Positions 23,968-31,754 of a DNA stretch of 42,166 nucleotides are shown piece by piece. The position numbers and the translations under genes are program-made. Position 1 is the first letter of the stretch, and each line of letters opens with the position of its first letter. This DNA comes from a virus. A model generated the notes under the pieces. That model saw only the letters and a program-made list of their open reading frames with translations, was not told the origin of the DNA and did no database searches. Location: positions 1 through 42,166 of IMG/VR virus record IMGVR_UViG_3300025590_000015; one strand, given 5' to 3'.

Positions 23968-24130
23968 AGAAATGCATCCATTTAAAGCATTCCCTTATCG
24001 ATTAGAATACAGGGACGGAAATGAAGATCGAATCTGCCATTTTGATTGTAATGAACACAGACAAGCACACATTAAACGATACAAACTCAGAAAAAACAAA
24101 TACACAATTAATGATCTCACCGTTGCCTAA
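23882..24130 (+). CDS. small protein with histone-like basic tail
   Basis: 82 residues from ATG 23882. Residues 1-25 are a Lys/Thr/Ala tail like histone or HU tails (PAKKTTTTRKAKAKSSTKTP); then a compact domain with FPYRLEYRDGNEDRICHFDC and a helix EHRQAHIKRYKL. The domain recurs in cyanophages. A nucleic-acid-binding role is suggested by the tail only. Confidence 0.6.
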   Translation: MPAKKTTTTRKAKAKSSTKTPKKKNLTPEEMHPFKAFPYRLEYRDGNEDRICHFDCNEHRQAHIKRYKLRKNKYTINDLTVA

Positions 24131-24239
24131 CCTAATCGCAACGGGCTTGATATTTCTGTCCGTCTTTGCTATAATCCTTGCAGGATACATTCACGGGCAC
24201 ATGAGTATCTCTGCTGTCTACAAAACTTTAAATCCATGA
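24111..24239 (+). CDS. small membrane peptide
   Basis: 42 residues from ATG 24111, starting inside the previous gene. One transmembrane segment (LIATGLIFLSVFAIILAGYI). Coupled by ATGA to the next gene. Function unknown. Confidence 0.5.
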   Translation: MISPLPNLIATGLIFLSVFAIILAGYIHGHMSISAVYKTLNP

Positions 24240-24394
24240 CTAAAAAAGAATTTACTGGAAAGGGTGGTGAAACTTGGGAGTGGGAAGAAACTCCTGAGGT
24301 TACTGAAGCACTCAAGCAACTTCATGATAGAGTGAGACGTGCTAAACTCAAAGAGCAAGATGATCAACTAAACTATGATACAGGAGGAAAATGA
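24236..24394 (+). CDS. small hypothetical protein
   Basis: 52 residues, start overlapping the previous stop. A Gly/Trp-rich N-terminus (GKGGETWEWEETP) is followed by a charged helix. Ends in AGGAGGAAAATGA, giving the next gene both ribosome site and start. Not recognised. Confidence 0.6.
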   Translation: MTKKEFTGKGGETWEWEETPEVTEALKQLHDRVRRAKLKEQDDQLNYDTGGK

Positions 24395-24669
24395 GCGATC
24401 AATTTATGAATGACGACGAATATGATCAATTAATGAAAGATGGACTGGAAAGGTACAAGAAAAGAATGAACAACATCAAGGAAGCAAAACTTGATTTTGA
24501 AGATATGGAACTTCTTCAATTGGAGTTTTATGTAAGTGAAATGGAGAAAAATTGTTCGATGGGTGGAGAGATCCGTCGTCATGAATCCATTTACAATAAA
24601 ATCAAAAAGGAACAATCAAGAAGAATTCTTGTTAAACTTGAAGAAGAAGCACTCGGTAAATTTAAATGA
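24391..24669 (+). CDS. small helical hypothetical protein
   Basis: 92 residues, almost wholly helical and charged, with a strong ribosome site inside the preceding gene. Coiled-coil pattern from about residue 15 to the end. No known family. Confidence 0.6.
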   Translation: MSDQFMNDDEYDQLMKDGLERYKKRMNNIKEAKLDFEDMELLQLEFYVSEMEKNCSMGGEIRRHESIYNKIKKEQSRRILVKLEEEALGKFK

Positions 24670-24893
24670 AAGATCAACCAATCACAGTCGAAGACTATAA
24701 AGAGCACAGTCAAGAGTTCTTTGATAAGTATTTTTATGTTGCCAAAGAACTTGGTGAAGGTGCTAAGGCAGAAGACATCCTTAAAATTATGGAGTCTCTT
24801 GCTGGTGTTGTTATGAAGAAAAGATCTGAAACTAAAGTAGGACCTTTTGGATTTAATAAAAAACCACCCGAAGAGAACAATGATTCAGACTGA
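24666..24893 (+). CDS. small hypothetical protein
   Basis: 75 residues, ATGA-coupled. Contains two helices (YFYVAKELGEGAKAEDILKI) and a Lys-Pro-rich tail (VGPFGFNKKPPEEN). The pattern is frequent in cyanophages; function unknown. Confidence 0.6.
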   Translation: MKDQPITVEDYKEHSQEFFDKYFYVAKELGEGAKAEDILKIMESLAGVVMKKRSETKVGPFGFNKKPPEENNDSD

Positions 24894-25134
24894 TACAAAA
24901 CCAGAAGTCATTATACCAGAAGGTGCCGAACTTATTGACGAGTGTTTCTATGTTTGGGCAACTCGTTATGGTTTGTTTTCTTCTATGACCAAAGATGGTC
25001 GTCAAATGCTCACTGGTGCCATTAAAGAAAATGTGACTATTATGACACGATGGCACCTTAAGTGTGAACAAGAAGGTTGGCCTGAAGGTAGCACTAGAGT
25101 AGTGAATAGTGGCATAGTTAGTGGTAAACTTTAG
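24880..25134 (+). CDS. conserved small hypothetical protein
   Basis: 84 residues from ATG 24880 inside the previous gene. Strand/helix pattern with AELIDECFYVWATRYGLF and IMTRWHLKCEQEGWP; two Cys. Possibly a small enzyme-inhibitor or adaptor; nothing identifies it. Confidence 0.55.
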   Translation: MIQTDTKPEVIIPEGAELIDECFYVWATRYGLFSSMTKDGRQMLTGAIKENVTIMTRWHLKCEQEGWPEGSTRVVNSGIVSGKL

Positions 25135-25185
25135 TATATGAAGGTTAAAGTGTTAAATACTTAAAACATCCAAACAAATCTTAAA

Positions 25186-25338
25186 GTGGATTTATCCGAC
25201 AAAAAAGCAACAAAAAAAATTATCAAAAGATCTAAAAAACATCCTGAATGGTATTCTCAAGAAGAAGTTTTATATGCTAAAATGATTAGAAAGCAATTAA
25301 AGAAAAATGAAAGACAGTCTGAAAGTAGACCAGAATAA
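25186..25338 (+). CDS. small basic protein of the HPE-Y-S-EE type
   Basis: 50 residues from a GTG start at 25186. A Lys-rich helix is followed by KHPEWYSQEEVLYAKMIRK, which matches a phrase common to many tiny cyanophage proteins (hPElYt-eEl-Y). The GTG start is inferred from frame limits; there is no clear ribosome site. Confidence 0.5.
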   Translation: MDLSDKKATKKIIKRSKKHPEWYSQEEVLYAKMIRKQLKKNERQSESRPE

Positions 25339-25462
25339 AGACGGAACCTTTAGTCTTGAATGGGATAAAGATGATCCTAATTGGAAGTTCTTAAATGGTA
25401 TGACAAGTAAGGAAATTCAGGAAATTGTAAATCGAGCAATCAAAGATCAACTTGACTCTTAA
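25307..25462 (+). CDS. conserved small hypothetical protein
   Basis: 51 residues from ATG 25307, overlapping the previous gene by 32 bases. NKDGTFSLEWDKDDPNWKFL followed by a helix that ends IKDQLDS is a pattern common in cyanomyoviruses. Function unknown. Confidence 0.65.
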   Translation: MKDSLKVDQNKDGTFSLEWDKDDPNWKFLNGMTSKEIQEIVNRAIKDQLDS

Positions 25463-25472
25463 TAATAAAAAA

Positions 25473-25703
25473 ATGGCACTCTCAGAATCAGTCGAAGCAT
25501 CACTCAAAGAAGCAGAACAATCACTTCGCAATGCACTTGCATTTGCGGCAAGGCAAGAAAGACCAATGGTTTGCAACAATATTGCAGAGATGATAAGTAA
25601 AATAGAATCAGTTATCTCTACTGATGAAATTCTTGATAAACTTGAAAATCGTAATCCTGGAGATAGTGGCATCTTTGACTCTTGGTTTAATACTGATGAA
25701 TAA
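25473..25703 (+). CDS. conserved small helical protein
   Basis: 76 residues from ATG 25473. LKEAEQSLRNALAFAARQER and a second helix with ISKIESVIS: a helical hairpin often seen in cyanophages, perhaps a dimer. No enzymatic motif. Confidence 0.65.
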   Translation: MALSESVEASLKEAEQSLRNALAFAARQERPMVCNNIAEMISKIESVISTDEILDKLENRNPGDSGIFDSWFNTDE

Positions 25704-25777
25704 ATGTGAATAAAAACTTAAATTCCTAGATAATATTGGATTCTAATGTTAGAATATCAACACACCGAAAGAAATCT

Positions 25778-25933
25778 ATGACTTTACCAAAAAACGGCAA
25801 GAAATTGACCGAAATGGAGGAAAAAAGCATGAAAATTGCCCTAAAAGAGGCAGATATACGTGCAATTCATCCTGAAAGAATGGAAGCTCTTGCTCATTAT
25901 TTGGTAGAAAAGGCAAAAAGTCAAAATAAATAA
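25778..25933 (+). CDS. small basic hypothetical protein
   Basis: 51 residues from ATG 25778 (a longer frame to 25736 has no ribosome site). Lys-rich with a helix IALKEADIRAIHPERMEALAHY. The late-type AATAAATA at its end overlaps the stop codon. Function unknown. Confidence 0.5.
   Translation: MTLPKNGKKLTEMEEKSMKIALKEADIRAIHPERMEALAHYLVEKAKSQNK
25925..25932 (+). promoter_or_regulatory. late-type promoter element AATAAATA before cp12
   Basis: AATAAATA, 22 bases before the cp12 start, the same distance as for the virion genes in this window. If used, cp12 would be transcribed late as well as by read-through from the early block. Confidence 0.45.
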
Positions 25934-25954
25934 AAGTATAAGAACAGTAGCACA

Positions 25955-26182
25955 ATGGAAAACATCGAAACTCACATCGCCAAGGACAAAGAAATCCTTG
26001 ACAATCCTATGATCTCTCCCAATCAACGTCGTCACATTGAAGGTGAACTACATGAATTGGAAGAATATGCTGAACATCATAAGAAAGAAATTGAAGCAGG
26101 TGATCATCACGATCCGTCATACCTTGAGTTGTTCTGTGATCAGAACCCATCAGAACCCGAATGTTTGGTTTATGAAGACTGA
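25955..26182 (+). CDS. cp12: CP12, Calvin-cycle inhibitor (auxiliary metabolic gene)
   Basis: 75 residues. The C-terminus LELFCDQNPSEPECLVYED is the typical redox-active CP12 end (Cys61 and Cys70 in the C-x8-C spacing, then VYED), preceded by His-rich and Glu-rich helices. CP12 binds glyceraldehyde-3-phosphate dehydrogenase and phosphoribulokinase and holds them inactive when its cysteines are oxidised. In cyanophages it is thought to block carbon fixation and push carbon to the pentose phosphate pathway for nucleotide synthesis. The N-terminal Cys pair of the plant protein is missing, as in many cyanobacterial and phage forms. A strong terminator follows. Confidence 0.85.
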   Translation: MENIETHIAKDKEILDNPMISPNQRRHIEGELHELEEYAEHHKKEIEAGDHHDPSYLELFCDQNPSEPECLVYED

Positions 26183-26209
26183 TTGAGACAGTTTGAGAAG
26201 TGTCACACT

Positions 26210-26230
26210 GACCCTTACAGGGTCTTTTTT
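26210..26230 (+). terminator. Rho-independent terminator after cp12
   Basis: GACCC-TTACA-GGGTC followed by six T. It ends the 20.7-26.2 kb block; the next promoter's -10 starts six bases later. Confidence 0.85.
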
Positions 26231-26236
26231 ATGCCT

Positions 26237-26254
26237 TATAATATAGAGGTAATC
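26237..26254 (+). promoter_or_regulatory. early promoter with AGGTAATC leader
   Basis: TATAAT at 26237-26242, AGGTAATC at 26247-26254, a weak TTACAG 16 bases upstream of the -10. The leader runs to ATG 26268. Confidence 0.65.
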
Positions 26255-26267
26255 AAGCAAAGGCACC

Positions 26268-26681
26268 ATGGGTACCCGTTCCCGCATCGGCATCCAACTT
26301 CAAGATGAGAGCATCGTTTCTGTTTATTGTCATTATGATGGATATCCTGCGTTCAATGGTAAAGTTCTGCGTGACAACTATGATACCGTTGAGAAAGTAA
26401 AAGAACTGATTGATGGTGGTGATATGTCCTGCACCTGGACTAATTCTGGTTGGGGTAATGAAACTCTGCCTGAGTCTGGTGCTCTGTATTATACTATGCG
26501 TGGTGAATCTCTTGAAGATAATGCACCACGTCTTGACAAAGATATGGAAGAGTTTTTCTCTGATGGTGAAGAATACTCCTACATCTTCCGTAATGGTAAC
26601 TGGTTTGCTTATGACATGCATCAGTTTGAAGATATGGTAGCACCAGAACCTGTGGAAATCCCTGCTGGTCCAGTTGCCTAA
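26268..26681 (+). CDS. conserved phage protein, GTRSRIGIQ family
   Basis: 137 residues. It starts with MGTRSRIGIQ followed by SVYCHYDGYPAFNG, a signature of a small phage family found well beyond cyanophages. Several Trp and acidic residues, no catalytic set that I recognise. It has its own early promoter, so it is probably made soon after infection. A role in host takeover is possible but not shown. Confidence 0.7.
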   Translation: MGTRSRIGIQLQDESIVSVYCHYDGYPAFNGKVLRDNYDTVEKVKELIDGGDMSCTWTNSGWGNETLPESGALYYTMRGESLEDNAPRLDKDMEEFFSDGEEYSYIFRNGNWFAYDMHQFEDMVAPEPVEIPAGPVA

Positions 26682-26692
26682 GTGTCCCAATG

Positions 26693-26724
26693 CATCCTGA
26701 AACCCTCTCAGGATGCCCTATAAT
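26693..26724 (+). promoter_or_regulatory. hairpin plus -10 promoter
   Basis: CATCCTG (26693-26699) pairs with CAGGATG (26709-26715), then TATAAT at 26719-26724. The hairpin covers the -35 and most of the spacer. The AGGTAATC word is not kept here, but AAGGGA and ACCACC before ATG 26748 are. Confidence 0.55.
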
Positions 26725-26747
26725 ATGTTCATACAAGGGAAACCACC

Positions 26748-27116
26748 ATGACTGCCACTTTCACTGACTACGTTGCTCAACAGGATGCACGTAACACCAT
26801 TCAGTTGAATGTCACCAAGTATGCTCTCATGCTTTGTGATGCACTGCAACAGTCTCATCAGCGTCAACATCCAAATGGTCGTAACTATTCTTATGCACTG
26901 ATCTCCGGTCGTAAGTATCATAAAGTGATGCAGTGTGTCGATGGTCAGACGGAATCAGTTCATGCCTTCATTGATAAGAAAACTGGTGAAGTATACAAGG
27001 CAGCATCATACAAGGCACCAGCAAAAGGTGTTCGTTTCAATCTGCTAATCATCGAAGAACGTGAGTTTGTGTTGGAGAACTGTGATTGGGCAGGTGGTTA
27101 TCTTTACATTCGTTGA
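26748..27116 (+). CDS. conserved phage hypothetical protein
   Basis: 122 residues behind AAGGGA. The central phrase FIDKKTGEVYKAASYKAPAK with nearby NLLI strand is shared by a small protein family seen in diverse phages. Alpha/beta layout with the GRKYHKVMQ strand before it. Function unknown. Confidence 0.65.
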   Translation: MTATFTDYVAQQDARNTIQLNVTKYALMLCDALQQSHQRQHPNGRNYSYALISGRKYHKVMQCVDGQTESVHAFIDKKTGEVYKAASYKAPAKGVRFNLLIIEEREFVLENCDWAGGYLYIR

Positions 27117-27152
27117 TTATTCCCAAATCTTTTCATTAAACACTGAATTATT

Positions 27153-27536
27153 ATGGCACACGAATACGATCTCACGGAACAATCTGATCTTGATATGTTA
27201 GATGAGGTTGATGGTGAGTATTACAATTGGGATCAGAATCACTCTGGTTATTTGTGGTTGACTGATGCATGTGTGGAGAAGTATGGATTAGAGAAGGGTA
27301 TGGATGTAGAACCCATTGACTGGGATATTTGGGATGATGAGTATTACGCTGAATACAAAGAGATGGGATTAAAGTGGGATCTTCCTATTCAACAATATGC
27401 CTCAGTGCATGATAAGGATGGAAAGTATCTCCGTGATTGCACCTATGAAGACTGGGAAGTATGTAAGGCAAATGGTATTAAGGAAGAAATGTTAAGTGAT
27501 GAAGGTTGTGAAATTATGGGATGGTGTGACGGATGA
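27153..27536 (+). CDS. acidic hypothetical protein
   Basis: 127 residues, very acidic and Tyr/Trp-rich (IDWDIWDDEYYAEYKE), predicted pI low; Cys cluster near the end (CEIMGWCDG). Such acidity could mimic DNA, but no family is recognised. ATGA-type overlap with the next gene. Confidence 0.6.
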   Translation: MAHEYDLTEQSDLDMLDEVDGEYYNWDQNHSGYLWLTDACVEKYGLEKGMDVEPIDWDIWDDEYYAEYKEMGLKWDLPIQQYASVHDKDGKYLRDCTYEDWEVCKANGIKEEMLSDEGCEIMGWCDG

Positions 27537-27694
27537 TTGTAAATCTAACAAAGAATGAGATAAAGCATCTTGTATATCTTCTGGGTAAAGGAGATGCTGA
27601 TTATCCTGAATTAAATCAGAATTTACTGAACAAATTAGGATCACTGATTGAAGTCTGTACTTGCAAAGAAAAAAATTCTGAGACTGAACAATGA
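27533..27694 (+). CDS. small hypothetical protein
   Basis: 53 residues from ATG 27533. An LTKNEIKHLVYLLGKGDADY start, then a short helix and two Cys. The first half resembles many tiny cyanophage proteins that begin with LT-xEI. Unknown role. Confidence 0.6.
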   Translation: MIVNLTKNEIKHLVYLLGKGDADYPELNQNLLNKLGSLIEVCTCKEKNSETEQ

Positions 27695-27849
27695 AAGCAT
27701 CATCTGATCGATGGATTGTCTCATGGAAACGTGAGAAGAAAAATGGTTACACTTCAACTCAGCAAGTTGTAGTCTATGGAATCAAAAATGTTGAGCACAT
27801 TATCAATACAATGGTTCCGACAGATGAATGGAGTGTAACACCAGCATGA
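27691..27849 (+). CDS. small hypothetical protein
   Basis: 52 residues, ATGA-coupled on both sides. Basic strand region RWIVSWKREKKNGYTSTQQVVVYG. It could be a small DNA- or RNA-binding sheet; not recognised. Confidence 0.55.
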   Translation: MKASSDRWIVSWKREKKNGYTSTQQVVVYGIKNVEHIINTMVPTDEWSVTPA

Positions 27850-27980
27850 CTGCTAAAGAAAAACTTTTATTCTTATCATCTTTTATCTGGGTTTTACATT
27901 GGGGAACATGTCTTACATCTTTCATAGTGGATACGGTTATTCTCAAAAACGGTGTGAGGATATTGCCCATTGGTTTTTGA
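27846..27980 (+). CDS. possible small membrane peptide
   Basis: 44 residues from ATG 27846, overlapping the previous stop and the next gene by about 70 bases. A hydrophobic segment (LLFLSSFIWVLHWGTCLTSF) could span the membrane. Coupling supports it; the long overlap argues some caution. Confidence 0.4.
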   Translation: MTAKEKLLFLSSFIWVLHWGTCLTSFIVDTVILKNGVRILPIGF

Positions 27981-28324
27981 GTGAATTTTTCCCACGACAC
28001 AAAATTGTGGTAGAGATTGAACATAAAGGTCTCAAACGTGATGGTGTTGTTGGGTATTGTGATGTGATTGGTAATGATTATCGGCCACGACACTTCTTGA
28101 TTGAACTTCAGGCACGTATGTCTGAGGAGATGTATATAAAAACTCTTTTTCATGAACTGACTCATCTGGCACAGTGGGTAGGTGGTTCTCTGCGGTTTCA
28201 TCATGGAAAAATGAGGTATTGTCAGGAACCGGTGGAGAATTATGATTATTGGGATCAACCACATGAAATTGAGGCACGGAAGGAAGAAGTAAGGCTATAT
28301 GATCAGTGGTTAAATGAGGAATAG
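27908..28324 (+). CDS. zinc metalloprotease-like (SprT/HEXXH) protein
   Basis: 138 residues from ATG 27908 (GGGGAA upstream). HELTH at residues 82-86 is the HEXXH Zn site inside a hydrophobic helix, and Glu120 or Glu122 in QPHEIEARKEE may be the third ligand. Size and order are like the SprT-like or ImmA-like minimal metalloproteases. In phages such enzymes may cut host repressors or DNA-protein crosslinks; the target here is unknown. Confidence 0.65.
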   Translation: MSYIFHSGYGYSQKRCEDIAHWFLSEFFPRHKIVVEIEHKGLKRDGVVGYCDVIGNDYRPRHFLIELQARMSEEMYIKTLFHELTHLAQWVGGSLRFHHGKMRYCQEPVENYDYWDQPHEIEARKEEVRLYDQWLNEE

Positions 28325-28355
28325 AGTGTGCCAGTCGGCAAACCGGTTCAGATGC

Positions 28356-28384
28356 TTGACATTACCATGAATCGGTGATATATT
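28356..28384 (+). promoter_or_regulatory. strong sigma70-type promoter of the methylase cluster
   Basis: TTGACA at 28356-28361, 17 bases, TATATT at 28379-28384. The leader of about 50 bases has GGGAG-AAAT-CCCC-like pairing and ends with AAGGAG before GTG 28438. It separates this cluster from the upstream small genes. Confidence 0.75.
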
Positions 28385-28437
28385 AGATTCATGGGAGAAA
28401 TCCCCGATCAACATTAGTCTTTAAGGAGATTGTAATT

Positions 28438-29580
28438 GTGTCCAAAACAAAAAAGCAAGGTGCAGGAACATCAATCGAGCATTATATTCAAGATGCAGCA
28501 GAGATTCGATTGACCGCACGTTTACAAGAAGAGGCAGAGAGATTAGGAGTTGCCTCTAAGAGCATTTCTTCAGAAATCAATAAGGAATTTGAGAAGGCAT
28601 GTGTAGACGGTAATATTGAGACTAAGTTCTCTAAGAGTAAGTATTCTAAAAATATAGAAGCAACATATCAGTCTATAGTTCAGGATCTTATTAAGAAATA
28701 TCCTGATCGTAAGTTTTATTTTCAGTGTGTAGATACAGAGTATCGCAATTTAGGAAAGAAAGGTGATATTCTTATTCATTTTGATGATGGTGAGAAAATC
28801 TCTGTTAGTGTTAAGAATTATCAGAATGGATATTCTTCTATTCAGGTATGTTCAGGAACATTTAATTCTACATTAAATAACATCTTATTTGATAATACTG
28901 ATTGTTCTCCTGGAATGTATATTTCACCTTATGGTGTAAAGTTTAAGGGAAGCAATAGAGAGTATCGTGATGGACTTGTAATGAGACAATATCCTGAATT
29001 ACTTCCTTTCTTTGGTAAGTTGGATAATATTAATGATAGTATTCGTGACTACTATATTAATAGTCCAGAGGCAGAGCATTATGAAAATGTAGCAGATCAG
29101 TGGAAGAAGGATTGTTCTTCTGTTGGTACTGAAGTTGCACCTCTTGTTGTTGAGGCACTTTCATTTCTACCTAATGAATCGGTTCTTGGTAGAATGCAGA
29201 AAGCAACTGGTTTAGTATCTGATGAGCATCTACTCTGTCTTGGTAAAGGTGAATATCTATTCTCTGTTACTAATGAGGATTATCATAAACTTTGCAATCG
29301 TGTAAAGGCAGCAACTCATGTTGAGTTGGAGAGTAGAGGACAATCAGTTTTCTATCATATCTGTGATGCTGATGGTGTAATCATTAGTATTAATCAACCA
29401 TGCACACTGCAAAAGAATGGAGCATGGTTTGCAACCAATGAACCAAAGTTTGAGGGTGTTCGTGAAAAGAATGATAAAGGTAAAAAGTTTATGCTTAAGT
29501 GGGGTCAAAGAAGACCACGTAAGAGTAAAGAACTTGCAACATCTACAAACATGTATCTTAAATTAAAAGACTATATGTAG
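28438..29580 (+). CDS. putative nuclease, PD-(D/E)XK-like
   Basis: 380 residues from GTG 28438 with AAGGAG at a good distance. The N-terminal half is helical; residues 108-126 read GKKGDILIHFDDGE followed by SVSVKNY, which fits the metal-binding strand-turn-strand of PD-(D/E)XK enzymes (Asp110, Lys126) with Ser124 where Glu or Gln usually stands. The remaining region has no known domain and ends basic (RRPRKSKEL). Next to a DNA methylase it could be a restriction-type or modification-dependent nuclease. The active-site reading is tentative. Confidence 0.45.
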   Translation: MSKTKKQGAGTSIEHYIQDAAEIRLTARLQEEAERLGVASKSISSEINKEFEKACVDGNIETKFSKSKYSKNIEATYQSIVQDLIKKYPDRKFYFQCVDTEYRNLGKKGDILIHFDDGEKISVSVKNYQNGYSSIQVCSGTFNSTLNNILFDNTDCSPGMYISPYGVKFKGSNREYRDGLVMRQYPELLPFFGKLDNINDSIRDYYINSPEAEHYENVADQWKKDCSSVGTEVAPLVVEALSFLPNESVLGRMQKATGLVSDEHLLCLGKGEYLFSVTNEDYHKLCNRVKAATHVELESRGQSVFYHICDADGVIISINQPCTLQKNGAWFATNEPKFEGVREKNDKGKKFMLKWGQRRPRKSKELATSTNMYLKLKDYM

Positions 29581-29600
29581 TCTAATGTTTTGATTTATTA

Positions 29601-29632
29601 ATGAATCTTTCAAACTCACTTGAAAGATTCAT
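29601..29632 (+). terminator. perfect 13-bp inverted repeat, possible terminator
   Basis: ATGAATCTTTCAA at 29601-29613 pairs fully with TTGAAAGATTCAT at 29620-29632 over a 6-nt loop. There is no T-run, so it may be an attenuator, an RNase stop or a bidirectional weak terminator between the nuclease-like gene and the next. Confidence 0.6.
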
Positions 29633-29670
29633 ATATACATGGTATTCTTGAAACAACCTTTAAAAAAACA

Positions 29671-30747
29671 ATGAGTAAGCATTCCTTCGGCGTAATTAAC
29701 GCACAAAAATTTCCAAAAGCACCCGATTGTAAAGAGGGGTATGAATGGATTGATGGTGGAGATGTTAAGATGATCCCAATTGAAAATTGGGAGTCTGATT
29801 ATGAGTGTGATGCAAATACTAAAATAAATGATCACACAAATTATGAAAAAGTAGAGAGTAATTTACAAGCAACGGGATTTGATCATTCTTTTGAACCAGG
29901 ACATGCAGTTCCTATCCCTGGGACAAATAATGTTTCAGGAAAGAGTGCTAGAACTCGTCATAATATTCTTAAAAACAATGGATATAAGTATTATCCAACT
30001 AGGTTAATGACACCTGTTGAGGGATATGATGAAAGAATATCATCATTTTCTGAGGCGATGTCTGCTGATCTGCAACATAAACCACATAGAGAATTGAGTA
30101 TGAAGCAAATTGCACAACAAATGTGGGCACAAAAAGATAAAGGTATTTCCTGGTATCATGGGCAACCCGTTAATCCTGTGACCGGAGAAATTATCTATGG
30201 GGATGATGAATTTGATCATGCTTATGATACAGAGTTTGGAATCAATCAGGTATTTTGGCATAAAGTTCCAAGGGGAACTATCAGAAATTTAGTAAACAAA
30301 GGATTTTCCACTGCTGTGAAAATCAATGATAAAGATGAGAGAGTAATTAAGCAAGAAGTCAAAGATCATGAACTTGGAAATGGTAATGATGGATATAAAG
30401 TCAGTTTGATTTGTATGGATGACGCTGGCGCAAATGCTCCTGCTAAATTGTGGAATTTGTTTATGAATCCAAATAATAAGATTCGTCACATTATTTTCAC
30501 TAAAAAAGCACAAACGGCAGAAGAAGTGAAAACAATGAGAGAGACCTGGAGAAAAACTTTGATTAATTATGCAAAGATTGCTATTCAGTTTTCTCTGCAA
30601 AATAAATATATTTCTCCCGAAACAAGGGAAGAATTTATTAATGAGCGACTTCATATAATGTTTGCAAATTTTGAACTTTATGGGTATAATCATCTTGAGG
30701 ATGAGGAAAATTATGTGAAGATTGATATGTTTCGTGAGTATGTTTGA
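29671..30747 (+). CDS. unknown protein of the methylase cluster
   Basis: 358 residues from ATG 29671; a TTG at 29620 lies inside the hairpin and was rejected. Around residues 85-115 GHAVPIPGTNNVSGKSARTR with HNILKNNGYKYYP is vaguely like ParB/Srx-type folds, where a Gly-rich loop and basic residues act on nucleotides or DNA. A second conserved-looking block is GISWYHGQPVNPVTGEIIYG. The C-terminal half is helical with IIFTKKAQTAEEVKTMRE. It may be the DNA-recognition or regulatory partner of the methylase; this is only from position. Confidence 0.5.
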   Translation: MSKHSFGVINAQKFPKAPDCKEGYEWIDGGDVKMIPIENWESDYECDANTKINDHTNYEKVESNLQATGFDHSFEPGHAVPIPGTNNVSGKSARTRHNILKNNGYKYYPTRLMTPVEGYDERISSFSEAMSADLQHKPHRELSMKQIAQQMWAQKDKGISWYHGQPVNPVTGEIIYGDDEFDHAYDTEFGINQVFWHKVPRGTIRNLVNKGFSTAVKINDKDERVIKQEVKDHELGNGNDGYKVSLICMDDAGANAPAKLWNLFMNPNNKIRHIIFTKKAQTAEEVKTMRETWRKTLINYAKIAIQFSLQNKYISPETREEFINERLHIMFANFELYGYNHLEDEENYVKIDMFREYV

Positions 30748-30830
30748 TCTAATCTAACAGATAAAGTATAACGACATTATTCTCATTGGAGATTGGTTTG
30801 TTTAATTAAATAAATCACCTCTAAGAGAAT

Positions 30831-31754
30831 ATGCAGTTTGATATAATAGTAACGAATCCACCATTTCAGGATTCTACCAATAAGAAGAAGACACAACATA
30901 AGCTATGGATTGACTTTACACAGAAAACATTCAGTGAGTGGTTAAAACCTGGAGGTATTCTCCTTCAGGTTTCTCCTAGTAGTTTCTTATCACCATCCAG
31001 TAAGATTCTGCAACTGTTTAAGTCTAAGGCAGTGAAGTTTCTGAACTTAGATACAAAAACTTATTTTCCTGAAGTGGGAAGCACGTTCGCCGACTATATG
31101 GTCTCCAACCGTCCCGGCATCGAAAAAACTAAAGTTGTTACTCAAGACGGTACATTTGACTGTAAAATAGATGATTCAGTGTTCTATTTGCCTATAGATT
31201 TATCAGAAAATGCCTTATCTGTTCATAATAAGGTAATGTTTGAGATAAGAGAGCACCTTGATGTAAGATATGATTATGTGACGTGTCATAACGTGAATTT
31301 GCTACGGGAGACTGGTATCATCAATAAGTGGGATAACTGTTGTGACATTAAAACTAAACAAGAGTTTATTGATAGTCATCCAATTCTACACACAAACAAA
31401 CAAACTTGGTATTCACGAATTCGACAGGATTGGGCATCAAAGAAGAAAGTAATGTGGTCACGGAGTGGATATACAAAACCAGTTTATGATGATGGTATTT
31501 TAGGTGGTACTGATATGGTATATTATGTGTTGGTGAATGATAAAGAATCGGGAGAGAATCTAACACATAACCTGAATAGTACGCTAATGAAGTATATTCT
31601 CAAGACTGCAAAATGGTCTGGGTTTGGTAATGAGAAAGTATTTTGTAGGTTGCCAAATTTACCAATTGATTGTAAAATGAGTGATGATGATGTGTTTGAT
31701 TTCTTCAACATCACAGAACAAGAGAGAGTGTATGTCAGACAAATTGTGGGATGA
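30831..31754 (+). CDS. adenine methyltransferase, catalytic half (motifs IV-VIII)
   Basis: 307 residues. It starts almost at once with motif IV, NPPF at residues 9-12 (MQFDIIVTNPPF), the catalytic tetrapeptide of N6-adenine methylases. KLWIDFTQKTFSEWL, then LKPGGILLQVSPSSFLSPSSK and TYFPEVGSTFADYMV follow in the usual order of the catalytic and target-recognition part. There is no AdoMet-binding motif I upstream. That part is on the next gene, which overlaps this stop by 23 bases. Most N6 enzymes have I before IV in a single chain, so this is a split and permuted enzyme, or half of one. Confidence 0.75.
   Translation: MQFDIIVTNPPFQDSTNKKKTQHKLWIDFTQKTFSEWLKPGGILLQVSPSSFLSPSSKILQLFKSKAVKFLNLDTKTYFPEVGSTFADYMVSNRPGIEKTKVVTQDGTFDCKIDDSVFYLPIDLSENALSVHNKVMFEIREHLDVRYDYVTCHNVNLLRETGIINKWDNCCDIKTKQEFIDSHPILHTNKQTWYSRIRQDWASKKKVMWSRSGYTKPVYDDGILGGTDMVYYVLVNDKESGENLTHNLNSTLMKYILKTAKWSGFGNEKVFCRLPNLPIDCKMSDDDVFDFFNITEQERVYVRQIVG

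Noticed and set aside
27803-28264. 153-residue minus-strand frame opposite the HEXXH protein
   Set aside because: The plus-strand gene has a clear active-site motif and ribosome site; the reverse frame has none and is His/Thr-rich by complement.
29620-29670. TTG start for the 358-residue protein
   Set aside because: The TTG is part of a perfect 13-bp inverted repeat; ATG 29671 is a better start.
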